From positions 124,001 to 188,000 of the forward strand of contig CAYJQC010000003.1 of NCBI GenBank assembly GCA_964372215.1: a stretch of DNA of 64,000 nt. The letters run 5' to 3'. Positions 45,304 to 53,183 of this stretch are shown one piece after another. Made by a program: the position numbers and the translations under genes. This DNA is from DAIMFL01 sp964372215 (lineage in GTDB: Bacteria > Pseudomonadota > Alphaproteobacteria > Dongiales > Dongiaceae). The notes beneath the pieces are model-generated. The model ran no database searches and was not told where the DNA came from. It saw only the letters and a program-made list of their open reading frames with translations. How positions within the stretch are numbered: the first letter of the stretch is position 1; every line of letters begins with the position of its first letter.

Positions 45304-45317
45304 GTCAGCTTTCTGAC
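45304..45317. promoter_or_regulatory. Candidate operator upstream of the rpiR-like gene
   Basis: A 14-base inverted repeat with arms GTCAG and CTGAC around a four-base centre lies 13 bases ahead of the chosen start. A second short palindrome (TCTGTCAGA, 45331-45339) follows on the upstream side. The shared CTGWCA-like core suggests a repeated binding site, possibly for autoregulation by the RpiR protein. The evidence is pattern only. Confidence 0.35.
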
Positions 45318-45449
45318 ATAGAGTCAATCTTCTGTCAGATACGCCCGGCCGCCGCCACGGATCGACTCAGTTCGGGCCGGCCGCGGCGCCTGCGGGCCAA
45401 CCGCGCCTCATCCGCGGATCGCTCGGCATCAGTGCGATCCGATCCGGCC

Positions 45450-46757
45450 TCAGGCTGCCCTGATTCCGGCCAGGAACTTCTCGACCTCGCCGTGCAGGGT
45501 CCGTGCCAGCTCGCCGGAGTGGCGCGCCGCATCCAGCACCTGCGACGCCGCTCCCCCGGTCTCGGCGGCCGCCTGGGCGATGCCGGTGATGTTCGCCGAG
45601 ACGTCCTGGGTGCCGAGCGCAGCCTGCTGGACGTTGCGCGAGATCTCCTGGGTCGCCGCGCCCTGCTCTTCGATCGTGCTGGCGATTGTCGTCGCGATCT
45701 CGTTGATCTCGCGGATCGTCTCCGTGATCGCCCCGATCGCCGTGGTGGCGGCCCCGGTTTCCCGCTGGATCGCGGAGATATGCGCAGTGACTTCCTCGGT
45801 CGCGCGCGCCGTCTGCGTCGCCAGTGCCTTGACCTCGTTGGCGACCACGGCGAAGCCCTTACCGGCCTCGCCGGCCCGGGCCGCCTCGATCGTCGCGTTC
45901 AGCGCCAGCAGGTTGGTCTGTCCGGCGATCTGGTTGATCAGGCCGACGACGTCGCCGATCTTCTGCGCCGCCTCGGCCAGGCCGTTCACGGTGTTGGTCG
46001 TCTGCTCGGCATTGCGCACGGCTTCCTGCGCCACCCGGGCGGAGTTCATCACCTGACGGTTGATCTCGGAGATCGAGCTCGACAGTTCCTCGGTCGCCGC
46101 GGCCACGGTCTGGACGTTGGTCGACGCCTCCTCGGAAGCCGCCGCCACCGCCGCGGATTGCTGGCTGGTGCGGTCGGCACTGATGGTCAGGGTGTCGGCG
46201 TTGGACTGCAGATTGAGCGCGGCCGACGACATGGTGTCGACCACCGACCCGACGCTGCCGGCCATGGTTTCGGCGAAATGGTTGAAGTCGCGAACCTTCT
46301 GATCCATGCCCGACGACGCGGCGTTGATCACGCGCGCGCTGTTGCGGAACGCGCCGGGCAGGCCGCGCTCCAGCACCTTGCGGAAATACTTGCCGCGGCC
46401 GACATACTCCATCGAGGCGGCGGACTCGCGCACGAAGGCGTCGGCGATGTCGAGCATGTCGTTGATGCCGTGCTGCAGGGTGGCGATATCGCCGCCTTCG
46501 CCCTGGTCGAAGATGCGCGCCTCGAGATCGCCGCCTGCCGCCCGCGCGCACACCCTGGCGGCATTGCCGAGCATCCGCGACGCCTTCATCAGCCACCAGC
46601 CACTCAGGCCGAGCAGGCCGAGGGGCAGGACGTTGGTGGCGACGCCGAGCATGCCGGGGAGGTCCCAGAACATCCGTCCGGCGGCAATCGCGACGATCGC
46701 GATCGCCGCGGCGGCGAGGGCGAATTTCGCCTTAGAGAGCGAAGACGAATTCGTCAT
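45450..46757 (-). CDS. Methyl-accepting chemotaxis protein without periplasmic sensor domain (Aer-type signalling partner)
   Basis: A 435-residue chemoreceptor. Two hydrophobic segments at about 9-50 form a membrane hairpin with no periplasmic domain. A HAMP-like linker follows, then a long cytoplasmic coiled coil with the MCP hairpin tip INQIAGQTNLLALNATIEAA followed by RAGEAGKGFAVVANEVKALA. The C-terminus lacks an obvious NWETF-type CheR tether. The ATG at 46757 lies inside the end of the PAS gene (26-base overlap). The overlap and topology suggest that the separate PAS protein supplies the sensor input, as the PAS domain does within E. coli Aer. Confidence 0.9.
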   Translation of the reverse strand: MTNSSSLSKAKFALAAAAIAIVAIAAGRMFWDLPGMLGVATNVLPLGLLGLSGWWLMKASRMLGNAARVCARAAGGDLEARIFDQGEGGDIATLQHGINDMLDIADAFVRESAASMEYVGRGKYFRKVLERGLPGAFRNSARVINAASSGMDQKVRDFNHFAETMAGSVGSVVDTMSSAALNLQSNADTLTISADRTSQQSAAVAAASEEASTNVQTVAAATEELSSSISEINRQVMNSARVAQEAVRNAEQTTNTVNGLAEAAQKIGDVVGLINQIAGQTNLLALNATIEAARAGEAGKGFAVVANEVKALATQTARATEEVTAHISAIQRETGAATTAIGAITETIREINEIATTIASTIEEQGAATQEISRNVQQAALGTQDVSANITGIAQAAAETGGAASQVLDAARHSGELARTLHGEVEKFLAGIRAA

Positions 46758-47256
46758 AGGCGACCCCCTTGTCCCTGAGCACGCCGACCAGCCAATCGAA
46801 GGCGGCGAGCATGCCTTCCTTGCGGTTCTCCGGGCTGCGCTCGCGGCGCAGCAGTTCATCGTAGATGTCCTTGACCTTGGCGATCTGCTCGGGCTCGGGC
46901 TTGCGCCGGTTCGAGTGATAGCCCGTGACGTTGCCGCCGGCGTCGAAGCTCGGGGTCACGTGCGCGAGCACCCAGTAGTGGTCGCCGTTGCGCGCCATGT
47001 TCAGGACATAGGCGAAGATCTCGTGTTTCTGCTGCAGCGTGTCCCACAACAGCTTGAACACCGAGCGCGGCATGTCCGGGTGGCGGATGATGCTGTGGGG
47101 CGCGCCGATCAGGTCCTTGAGCGGAAACCCGGACACCCGCAGGAATACGTCGTTGGCATAGGTGATCCGGCCGGTCAGGTCGGTCTTGCTGACGATCAGC
47201 TCTTCCTCTTCGAACGGACTCTCGCTGCCGGTCGGCTGCACCAGATACTTGGCCAT
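46732..47256 (-). CDS. Aer-type PAS sensor protein
   Basis: A 174-residue cytoplasmic protein with a PAS domain at about 22-130. ITYANDVFLRVSGFPLKDLI, APHSIIRHPDMPRSVFKLLW and NGDHYWVLAHVTPSFD match the PAS domain of the aerotaxis receptor Aer, which holds FAD. The C-terminal 40 residues (RSPENRKEGMLAAFDWLVGV and on) are helical. Its ribosome site is AGGGAA ahead of ATG 47256. The gene overlaps the chemoreceptor gene by 26 bases in another frame, so the two products are made together. Flavin binding and energy taxis are inferred from similarity to Aer. Confidence 0.88.
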   Translation of the reverse strand: MAKYLVQPTGSESPFEEEELIVSKTDLTGRITYANDVFLRVSGFPLKDLIGAPHSIIRHPDMPRSVFKLLWDTLQQKHEIFAYVLNMARNGDHYWVLAHVTPSFDAGGNVTGYHSNRRKPEPEQIAKVKDIYDELLRRERSPENRKEGMLAAFDWLVGVLRDKGVAYDEFVFAL

Positions 47257-47399
47257 TGTCGATTCCCTGAACGATCTTCGCCAGGCCCGGCGGCGCGGCG
47301 GGGCCCACGCGGCGACCATAGCGACGCGAAGTAACCATGAAGTTAATACTCCTATTCGGTTCGCGAGCCGCCCCGGGCCGCGCCCTCGTGTCGCGGCCA

Positions 47400-48668
47400 T
47401 CAACCCGCCGGCGGCGCCGCCTGCCAGGTGATCCACTGCACCGCGTCGGCAAGGGCCAGGACCTCCTGGCTGCCGTCGGGATGGCGCAGGGAGACGCTGC
47501 CCTCCGCCGCCTCGCGGGCGCCGACGGCGAGGAACAGGGGAGTGCCCTGCTCCCGTGCGTCCACCACCTTGCGGGACAGCCGTTCGTTGCGGCTGTCGAC
47601 GGCGACCCGCAGATCGGCGCCGCGCAGCCGTTCGGCGACCTGCTCGGTGTAGTCCGCCTGCTCGGCGCCAATGCTGGCGACCACCACCTGGTCGGGCGCG
47701 AGCCAGAGCGGCAGCCTGCCCTGATGCTGCTCGAGCAGGACGGCGAGGAAGCGCTCGATGCTGCCCAGCACGGCATGGTGCAGGATCACCGGCCGGCGCC
47801 GCGCGCCGTCGCTGTCGGCGTAATGCGCGTCGAGCCGTTCCGGCAGCACGAAATCGGCCTGGATGGTGCCGCACTGCCAGCGCCGGCCGTGCCGGTCGGC
47901 GAGATGGAACTCGAGCTTCGGGCCGTAGAACGCGCCTTCGCCGGGCCGGATCTCCGGCTCGAGCCCGGCGGCGCGCGCCGCCTCCAGCAGCGCCGCCTCG
48001 GCCCGATCCCAGGCGGCTTCGTCGCCGGCGCGGGCTTCCGGACGGGTGGCGAAGCACACCTCGACGTCGTCGAAGCCGAAATCGCCGTACACCACCCGCA
48101 GCAGTCTGGCGAAGCGCTGCACTTCGCCGCCGATCTGCGCCTCGCTGCAGAACACATGGGCGTCGTCCTGCACGAAGGCGCGGGTGCGCATCAGCCCCAT
48201 CAGCGCGCCCGACGGCTCGTTGCGGTGGCAGGCGCCGAACTCGGCCAGCCGCAGCGGCAGGTCGCGAAACGAGCGGACGCCGCGGTTGAAGATCTGGATA
48301 TGCCCGGGGCAGCTCATCGGCTTCAAGGCAAAGCAGGTCGCGCCGTCCTCCAGGGCGAACATGTTGCGGCCGAACTTCTCCCAGTGACCGCTCTGCTCCC
48401 ACAGCGAGCGGGCGAGCAGCTGGGGGGTGCGCACCTCGCGATAGCCGGCGCGCCGCATGTGGCGGCGGACATGGGCTTCGACCGCCTGATAGACGGCGAA
48501 GCCGCGCGGGTGCCAGAACACCTGTCCCGGCCCGTCCTCCTGCTGATGGAACAGCCGCTGGCGGTTGCCGATGGCGCGATGGTCGTGCGGATCCAGGGAT
48601 CCGGGCCCGTCCAGGGCGGCCGGCTCCGGTTTCGAAATCTTTGGCTTGGGCGGGCTTGGCTGTTCCAT
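47400..48668 (-). CDS. thrS: Minimal threonyl-tRNA synthetase (catalytic plus anticodon-binding domains only)
   Basis: A 422-residue class II synthetase. Usual bacterial ThrRS is about 640 residues with TGS and editing domains in front. Here the protein starts directly before the catalytic core. Motif 1 region: QVFWHPRGFAVYQAVEAHVR. Motif 2: FGACHRNEPSGALMGLMRTR. Motif 3: HAVLGSIERFLAVLLEQH. All three zinc ligands of ThrRS are present: C120 in MSCPGH, H171 in QDDAHVFC and H297 in ILHHAVLGS. The anticodon-binding domain fills about 315-415. It should charge tRNA-Thr but cannot edit Ser-tRNA in cis. The ATG at 48668 was chosen over GTG 48725, which lies close to the attenuator. It may be a second ThrRS copy. 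The main thrS is not in this window. Confidence 0.92.
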   Translation of the reverse strand: MEQPSPPKPKISKPEPAALDGPGSLDPHDHRAIGNRQRLFHQQEDGPGQVFWHPRGFAVYQAVEAHVRRHMRRAGYREVRTPQLLARSLWEQSGHWEKFGRNMFALEDGATCFALKPMSCPGHIQIFNRGVRSFRDLPLRLAEFGACHRNEPSGALMGLMRTRAFVQDDAHVFCSEAQIGGEVQRFARLLRVVYGDFGFDDVEVCFATRPEARAGDEAAWDRAEAALLEAARAAGLEPEIRPGEGAFYGPKLEFHLADRHGRRWQCGTIQADFVLPERLDAHYADSDGARRRPVILHHAVLGSIERFLAVLLEQHQGRLPLWLAPDQVVVASIGAEQADYTEQVAERLRGADLRVAVDSRNERLSRKVVDAREQGTPLFLAVGAREAAEGSVSLRHPDGSQEVLALADAVQWITWQAAPPAG

Positions 48669-48713
48669 CGGTCTCTCCGTTGCGGCGGTTGCGGTCGGCA
48701 CGGGAAAGAGACC

Positions 48714-48754
48714 AAAAAGCACCAAGGCCCCTTACCGTCTCCGGCGGGGCCTCG
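48714..48754 (-). terminator. Rho-independent attenuator terminator in the thrS-like leader
   Basis: On the minus strand a 9-bp outer stem (48754-48746 with 48731-48723, one G-U pair) encloses a 4-bp inner stem with a GAGA loop. It is followed by GTGC and five T residues (48718-48714). It lies between the threonine-rich leader peptide and the thrS-like start, exactly where an attenuator should be. An upstream GC-rich segment of the leader (around 48815-48805) could pair with the 5' arm as an antiterminator (inferred). Confidence 0.75.
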
Positions 48755-48794
48755 GGGTGCGACGCTTGCTGGCGTCTGCTGCGGCTGGGCCGGT

Positions 48795-48872
48795 TCAGCC
48801 CATGCGCGACCTCGACGGCCCGCAGATGCGGGTCGTGGTGGTGGTCGCAACTTGCCAACATGCCTTCAACAT
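48795..48872 (-). CDS. Threonine-rich leader peptide of a transcription attenuator
   Basis: A 25-codon reading frame: MLKACWQVATTTTTRICGPS then RSRMG and TGA. Codons 10-14 are five consecutive threonine codons (ACC ACC ACC ACG ACC, 48845-48831), and an isoleucine codon follows closely. The stop lies 41 bases before the terminator hairpin and 127 bases before the thrS-like ATG. Stalling of a ribosome on these codons when charged tRNA-Thr is scarce would be expected to favour the antiterminated form. The frame was missed at usual length cut-offs. No strong ribosome site is visible, which is common for leader peptides. Confidence 0.78.
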   Translation of the reverse strand: MLKACWQVATTTTTRICGPSRSRMG

Positions 48873-49116
48873 GGCGCCATGCTTAGTCCAAACGGCGGCG
48901 GCGATCAATCGAGTTCGCGGTCCTGGGCCCCGCTCCGCCATGGCCCTGCCACCGCCGAGGTGACGGCGGTCACCGCCGGCCCGGAAATCCGTCGCCGCCG
49001 GTGACCGGCGTCACACGGATGGCGGGTGGCGGTGGCGCGTGCCTCGCCTCGACGGTAACGTCCGGCGCCATCGGGCTCGTTCGACGGATGACCGGACCCG
49101 CATCAGGGAGCCCAAC

Positions 49117-49500
49117 TTGCAAAAGCAGAAACTCGGACTGCCATCGGTTCTTGCCCTCGCCAGCATGCTGTCGCTGGTGGTCATGGTGATCGCCGGCAGC
49201 GTGCGGGCGCAGGACGCGAGCAAGCTGCACCTGTTCAACGTGGTCTCGGTGCGCGACGAAATCGTGATCGGAGTCAGCGAGGCCGAGGTTCCCGCGCTGG
49301 CGTCGCGCGCCTCGGTGTCGGTGCTCGCCGACCTGCTGGCCTCGAACGGCCGGCTGGCGGCCTGGCGCTTCGCGCCGGCGCGCGGCGAGGACGGCGTGAT
49401 CCGCCTGATGCCGGTGCTGCGGGTGGTGATCTTCGCGGCGGGCACCGTCCGCATCGAGCCCTACAGCTCGGAGCAGGAGGTGGTGGCGCCGCAGCCATAG
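49117..49500 (+). CDS. Small exported protein of unknown function
   Basis: A 127-residue protein not assigned to a family. The N-terminus has two lysines, then the hydrophobic SVLALASMLSLVVMVIAG and SVRAQDA, a standard Sec signal peptide with probable cleavage after RAQ. The mature part of about 90 residues is a mixed alpha/beta sequence (HLFNVVSVRDEIVIGVSEAE, MPVLRVVIFAAGTVRIEPYS) with no cysteines and no known motif. I chose the TTG at 49117 because AGGGAG lies 7 bases upstream. The frame also extends to an ATG at 49039. A periplasmic location is inferred. Confidence 0.62.
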   Translation: MQKQKLGLPSVLALASMLSLVVMVIAGSVRAQDASKLHLFNVVSVRDEIVIGVSEAEVPALASRASVSVLADLLASNGRLAAWRFAPARGEDGVIRLMPVLRVVIFAAGTVRIEPYSSEQEVVAPQP

Positions 49501-49507
49501 CGTTGTT

Positions 49508-49526
49508 GGAAGGAATGTATCCTTCC
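49508..49526. other. 7-bp hairpin after the small exported-protein gene
   Basis: GGAAGGA at 49508-49514 pairs with TCCTTCC at 49520-49526 around a five-base loop, 7 bases after the stop codon. It is the first of two consecutive stem-loops in a 316-base stretch without genes. It may act with the next one in 3'-end formation. Confidence 0.45.
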
Positions 49527-49532
49527 TGACTC

Positions 49533-49576
49533 GTACCGGCGTTCCCCGGCTCCTGGGAGTCGGGGGAAGCCGGTAC
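49533..49576 (+). terminator. Long stem-loop, probable terminator between convergent genes
   Basis: Bases 49533-49540 pair with 49569-49576 (8 bp). After a one-base bulge, 49542-49547 pair with 49563-49568 (6 bp). The loop is about 15 bases, and a CTTTCTC stretch follows. It lies between the exported-protein gene (+) and the end of the orphan binding-protein gene (-). The rest of the gap (49577-49816) holds GC-rich sequence in which I see no gene or motif. Confidence 0.5.
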
Positions 49577-49816
49577 GCACTTTCTCGAACACCGACGGCA
49601 TCACCGCGCCGCCCGCTCCACGGGCGGCCCGGCTTCCCCCATCGATGCTGTCGTCTCGGCCGCGGCCAGGACTCCCTGGCCGCGGTCTTCCTTCCTGGCG
49701 CGACGGCGCCCGGACCCCGATCGCGACCCCCGAAACGCGCTGTCTCGGTGCGATTCGTGGGTCATGCCCCGCGTCTGCGGCGAGGATCGGGAACGGCGCT
49801 TCCGGCCGGCCCGGGT

Positions 49817-50932
49817 CTAGAACCCCGCCTTCACCTCGTCGAACAGCTTGGTGTACTTGGCGCGGATGTCCGCCGGGATCGCCGGGATGAACTTGCCCAT
49901 GGCGAGCGCCTTGTCGGGATTGGCGAGCGCGTTGGCCTCGACCAGGGCCGGATCGGCGATCTCGAACGACTTTTTGTTGGCGTGGCCGGTGCCGTACTCC
50001 TCGATCAGGTACTTGCCGCTCTCCGGGGCCAGCATGGCGTCGATCAGGTCATAGGCGGCCTGCTCGTCGCCGTCGCCGTCCTTCAGCATGACCAGGCCGC
50101 ACACCCAGGTGAGCCGGCCCTCCTTGGGGTTGGCGTACACCACCGGCACGCCCTGGTTGGTCAGCTGGGCGAGGGCCGAGCTCCAGGCATAGGCCACCAC
50201 GATCTCGCCGCTGGCGAAGGCCTGGTACATCGAGGTCGCGTCGTCCCAATAGAACCGGCTCATGTCGCGCTGCTTGCGCATCGCGTCGGCGGCCTTGGCC
50301 AGCTCGTCGTCGGTCATCGCCCAGGGGTCGGCGGCGCCGATATGGATGCCGGCCGGCACCACCGTGCCGTCGGTCGACCCGCGCGGCGCGATCTTGCCGG
50401 CATACTTGTCGTCGAACAGCATCGACCAGCTGGCGTCCTCCGGCTTCACGTCGACCATGTCCGGCCGATAGACGAACGAGGACGACCCCCAGTCGAACGG
50501 GACCTGCCAGACCTGTCCGTCCTTGTGCAGGATCGGCATGTCCCGAAGGCTCGAGAACACGTCGTTCCAGCGCGGGATCCGGCTGGTATCGATCGGCTTC
50601 AGCACGCCGGAATCGCGGAACAGGTCGAGGGTGTAGGTGCAGGGGTGGCAGATGTCCGCCTGGAAGCCGCTGCGGATCTTCTGCAGGGCCTCCTCCTCGC
50701 CGCCGAAGAACGACGTGCCGGGTCCCTCGCCGTACTTGTCGATATAGGCCTGATGGAACTCGGGCAGCTCGTAGCCCGACCAGGTGAAAAAGGTGAGCTT
50801 CGGCGCGGCGACCGCACGGCCGGCGATCATCGGCATCGTTGCCAGCCCGAGCCCGGCGGCGCCGAGCGCAGCCATGAGCTCGCGACGCGTCGAACCGCCG
50901 CCCGGAAGGTTGCGAATGCTGGATCTGGTCAT
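49817..50932 (-). CDS. Orphan PotD-type ABC substrate-binding protein with Tat-like signal
   Basis: A 371-residue spermidine/putrescine-class binding protein. The N-terminal signal has TRRELMAALGAAGLG (Tat-like) and cleaves near GRAVAAPK. The mature protein begins LTFFTWSGYELPEFHQAYID, with FDWGSSSFVYRPDMVDVKPE and VVAYAWSSALAQLTNQGVPV. No ATPase or permease gene is adjacent, so it either serves a transporter elsewhere or acts as a sensor partner. The ATG at 50932 was chosen because the further 69 codons upstream are low-complexity and overlap the control region. Confidence 0.9.
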   Translation of the reverse strand: MTRSSIRNLPGGGSTRRELMAALGAAGLGLATMPMIAGRAVAAPKLTFFTWSGYELPEFHQAYIDKYGEGPGTSFFGGEEEALQKIRSGFQADICHPCTYTLDLFRDSGVLKPIDTSRIPRWNDVFSSLRDMPILHKDGQVWQVPFDWGSSSFVYRPDMVDVKPEDASWSMLFDDKYAGKIAPRGSTDGTVVPAGIHIGAADPWAMTDDELAKAADAMRKQRDMSRFYWDDATSMYQAFASGEIVVAYAWSSALAQLTNQGVPVVYANPKEGRLTWVCGLVMLKDGDGDEQAAYDLIDAMLAPESGKYLIEEYGTGHANKKSFEIADPALVEANALANPDKALAMGKFIPAIPADIRAKYTKLFDEVKAGF

Positions 50933-50947
50933 TGGCCTCGTCCTCCA

Positions 50948-50967
50948 AATTTGTTGCCAAGCAAATT
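50948..50967. promoter_or_regulatory. Inverted repeat upstream of the orphan binding-protein gene
   Basis: AATTTG at 50948-50953 is the inverse of CAAATT at 50962-50967, with an eight-base centre. It lies 15 bases ahead of the start codon in an unusually A/T-rich patch for this genome. It is a plausible repressor or activator site. The cognate protein is unknown. Confidence 0.4.
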
Positions 50968-51078
50968 GAGTTAAATCTTGGCTCCGCCTAGAACTCTGAT
51001 CAAAAGCCCCAGTAGACAAACCGCCAAAGCAAAGTCGCGGCGGGGCCGCATCGGAGAGATGCGGCGAACCAGGGCGAG

Positions 51079-51106
51079 TTGAGGGTCGGAGCACGCAAAT
51101 TATAAC
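51079..51106 (+). promoter_or_regulatory. Candidate sigma-70-type promoter for the PAS gene
   Basis: A TTGAGG box at 51079-51084 and TATAAC at 51101-51106 are separated by 16 bases, pointing to the PAS-type gene about 160 bases downstream. It lies in the 333-base divergent gap 50933-51265, where apart from this and the inverted repeat I see nothing else. Matching is by eye only. Confidence 0.35.
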
Positions 51107-51265
51107 CTGTGGCAGCCGATCGCACAACCTTGGGTGCAAATCCTATACCACTGCATAGCCCGACTGTTCCTTTGCCGGATCGCGAAACGCGGCCGGCACG
51201 GTCACATTCCACACCGACGGACACGAGTCCTGGGAGGGGCACTGAGATGGAACGGATGTACCAGG

Positions 51266-51730
51266 ATGGTCAGTTCAACCATGCGGCCCCTCGCGCTGGA
51301 GGAGTTGCGGCACCCCGAGGCTCGCTGGCTGCTGGCCTATTGGCGCACCAAGGAATTCGCCGGTGCGCTGCCCTCCGCCGGAGCGATCGACGCCCATGAG
51401 ACACGGGCGGTGGCACCTCATCTCATGCTGCTGCGACCCGCGGGAAATGCCGGCGAGCTGCGCTACGAGTCCGTCGGCGCGGCGGTCGCCAACCGCTTCG
51501 GCACCGACATGACGGGCGCGGTGCTGCATACCGACCCGAGCGGGGTCGGCTGGGCGTCGATCCTCGGCCAGGCGGTCGCCCTGCGGCGGCCGGCCGCGAC
51601 CGGCGGCCGGATCGTCGGCAGCGCCGCGGACTGGGCCGAGTTCGAAGCGGTGGCCCTGCCCTTGGAGAGCCGCGCCGACGATCGGGTCGAGATATCGGTG
51701 CTGCTGGGGCTGTTCTTCTTCGAGCGCTGA
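51266..51730 (+). CDS. Small PAS-like protein (PAS_5 type)
   Basis: A 154-residue cytoplasmic protein. It resembles the short alphaproteobacterial PAS_5 proteins: MRPLALEELRHPEARWLLAY and WRTKEFAGALPSAGAIDAHE at the start, then LRYESVGAAVANRFGTDMTG, the expected PAS core, and a C-terminal EISVLLGLFFFER. No effector domain is attached. Its signal and output are unknown. The start is uncertain: ATG 51266 or ATG 51281 (MRPLALEE), both in frame. The second fits family starts well. Confidence 0.72.
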   Translation: MVSSTMRPLALEELRHPEARWLLAYWRTKEFAGALPSAGAIDAHETRAVAPHLMLLRPAGNAGELRYESVGAAVANRFGTDMTGAVLHTDPSGVGWASILGQAVALRRPAATGGRIVGSAADWAEFEAVALPLESRADDRVEISVLLGLFFFER

Positions 51731-51820
51731 TCCGCCGCCGCTCGACTGCCCATGCTGGACCCCGGTCGCCCCGCGCTGTATCAGGTTCGATCCGGAAACG
51801 CTCCAGGATGATCGGCGCGC

Positions 51821-52405
51821 ATGACCACGTTGGCTTCAGGGTTCCGGCTCAAGATCGGCGGGCTGCACACGATCGCGGCGGACCTCCCGGCGTTCCGCCC
51901 GACCCACATGATCCGGCTGGTCGATCCGGCGTTGCCGGCGGCGCGGCTGCAGGTCGCCGGGGCGCCTGACGACGGCGTGCTGCTGCTTCGCCTGAACGAC
52001 AGCGGCGACAGCGACCCGCTCGGGCCGAGCGCCGGCCACGTTGCCGACATCCTGGCATTCATCGACCAGCTGCTCGCCGATTCCGGGCGCGCGGTACGGC
52101 TCTATGTGCATTGCCATGCCGGGGTCAGCCGCAGCACCGCGACCGCCTATCTGACCCTCGCCCGCCGGTACGGCGACGGCCGCGAGGCGGAAGCCTTCGC
52201 CGATTTGCTCGGCCTGGCCGAGAAGCCCTGGCCCAATCGCAGCATCGTCGCCCATGCCGACGCCCTGCTCGGGCGCGCCGGCCGCCTGCTGGCGCCGCTC
52301 GATGCCTACCGGGCCGCCAATCCCGGGCGGCTGCCGGCCTATCGCCGTCTGCATCAGCGGCGCATGCGGCACGACGCCGACTATGCGGCGATCATGAATC
52401 CGTGA
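51821..52405 (+). CDS. Protein-tyrosine/dual-specificity phosphatase-like protein
   Basis: A 194-residue cytoplasmic protein with the CX5R phosphatase loop in VHCHAGVSRSTATAYL: nucleophile C98 and phosphate-binding R104. The preceding LLRLNDSGDSDPLG may provide the general acid. This set-up fits the cysteine-based protein-tyrosine-phosphatase superfamily. Short relatives are common in alphaproteobacteria and annotated simply as tyrosine phosphatase family. The tam gene follows 10 bases later, so the two may be co-transcribed. Substrate unknown. Confidence 0.85.
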   Translation: MTTLASGFRLKIGGLHTIAADLPAFRPTHMIRLVDPALPAARLQVAGAPDDGVLLLRLNDSGDSDPLGPSAGHVADILAFIDQLLADSGRAVRLYVHCHAGVSRSTATAYLTLARRYGDGREAEAFADLLGLAEKPWPNRSIVAHADALLGRAGRLLAPLDAYRAANPGRLPAYRRLHQRRMRHDADYAAIMNP

Positions 52406-52415
52406 GGCGGCGCGG

Positions 52416-53183
52416 ATGGCGAACTGGGATCCCGGGCAGTACCTGAAGTTCGCCGATCATCGCCTGCGTCCGGCGCTCGACCTGATGGCGCGGATTCCGC
52501 CGCTCGCGGCGCGCCGGATCTACGATCTCGGCTGCGGGCCGGGAACCATCACCCGGCTGCTGGCGGAACGCTGGCCGGGCGCCGAGGTGAGCGGGATCGA
52601 CGGTTCGGCGGAGATGCTGGCCAGGGCGCGCGATCTGGCGCCGGGCATCGATTTCGTCGCCGCCGACCTCACCGCCTGGACGCCGCCGGCGCCGGCCGAG
52701 CTGGTGTTCAGCAACGCCGCGCTCCAGTGGCTCGGCGATCACGACGGGCTGTTTCCGCGCCTGCTCTCCGGCGTCGCGCCCGGCGGTGTGCTGGCGGTCC
52801 AGATGCCGCGCAACTTCGATGCGCCGTCGCATCGCCTGCTGGCCGAAATCGCCGGACAGGATTCCTGGCGGGACCGCCTGCGGCCGCTGCTGCGCGGCGC
52901 CCCGGTCGCGCCGCCCCAGGACTATCACCGGCTGCTGGCAGCCCGGGCCGCCAGCCTCGACATCTGGGAGGTCGAGTATCTGCACCGGCTGGAGGGCGCG
53001 AACCCGGTGCTCGAATGGACCAAGGGCACCGCCCTGCGCCCATTCCTCGACGCCCTGGCCGGGGCCGAGCGCGCCGCCTTTCTCGCCGAGTACGGGCGCC
53101 GCGTCGCCGCCGCCTATCCGCCCCAAGCCGACGGCGCCACCCTGTTCCCGTTCCGCCGCCTGTTCATCGTCGCCGTGGCTTGA
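52416..53183 (+). CDS. tam: Trans-aconitate 2-methyltransferase
   Basis: A 255-residue SAM-dependent methyltransferase. The opening MANWDPGQYLKFADHRLRPA is the characteristic Tam N-terminus. The SAM-binding motif I is IYDLGCGPGTITRLL (about 32-46), followed by VSGIDGSAEML and VFSNAALQWLGDH. Tam methylates trans-aconitate, a spontaneous by-product of cis-aconitate that inhibits aconitase. The enzyme is cytoplasmic. Length and all motifs are normal. Confidence 0.92.
   Translation: MANWDPGQYLKFADHRLRPALDLMARIPPLAARRIYDLGCGPGTITRLLAERWPGAEVSGIDGSAEMLARARDLAPGIDFVAADLTAWTPPAPAELVFSNAALQWLGDHDGLFPRLLSGVAPGGVLAVQMPRNFDAPSHRLLAEIAGQDSWRDRLRPLLRGAPVAPPQDYHRLLAARAASLDIWEVEYLHRLEGANPVLEWTKGTALRPFLDALAGAERAAFLAEYGRRVAAAYPPQADGATLFPFRRLFIVAVA

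Noticed and set aside
45450..47256. Frameshifted single Aer gene
   Set aside because: The MCP has its own start and membrane hairpin, and the PAS protein has a natural helical C-terminus. The overlap is compatible with two intact genes.
46732..48861. A His-rich reading (MLASCDHHHDPHLR) at the thrS leader suggesting a histidine attenuator
   Set aside because: That frame has no stop before the terminator and runs on as a shadow of thrS. The frame with five Thr codons is short, stops before the hairpin and matches the downstream ThrRS.
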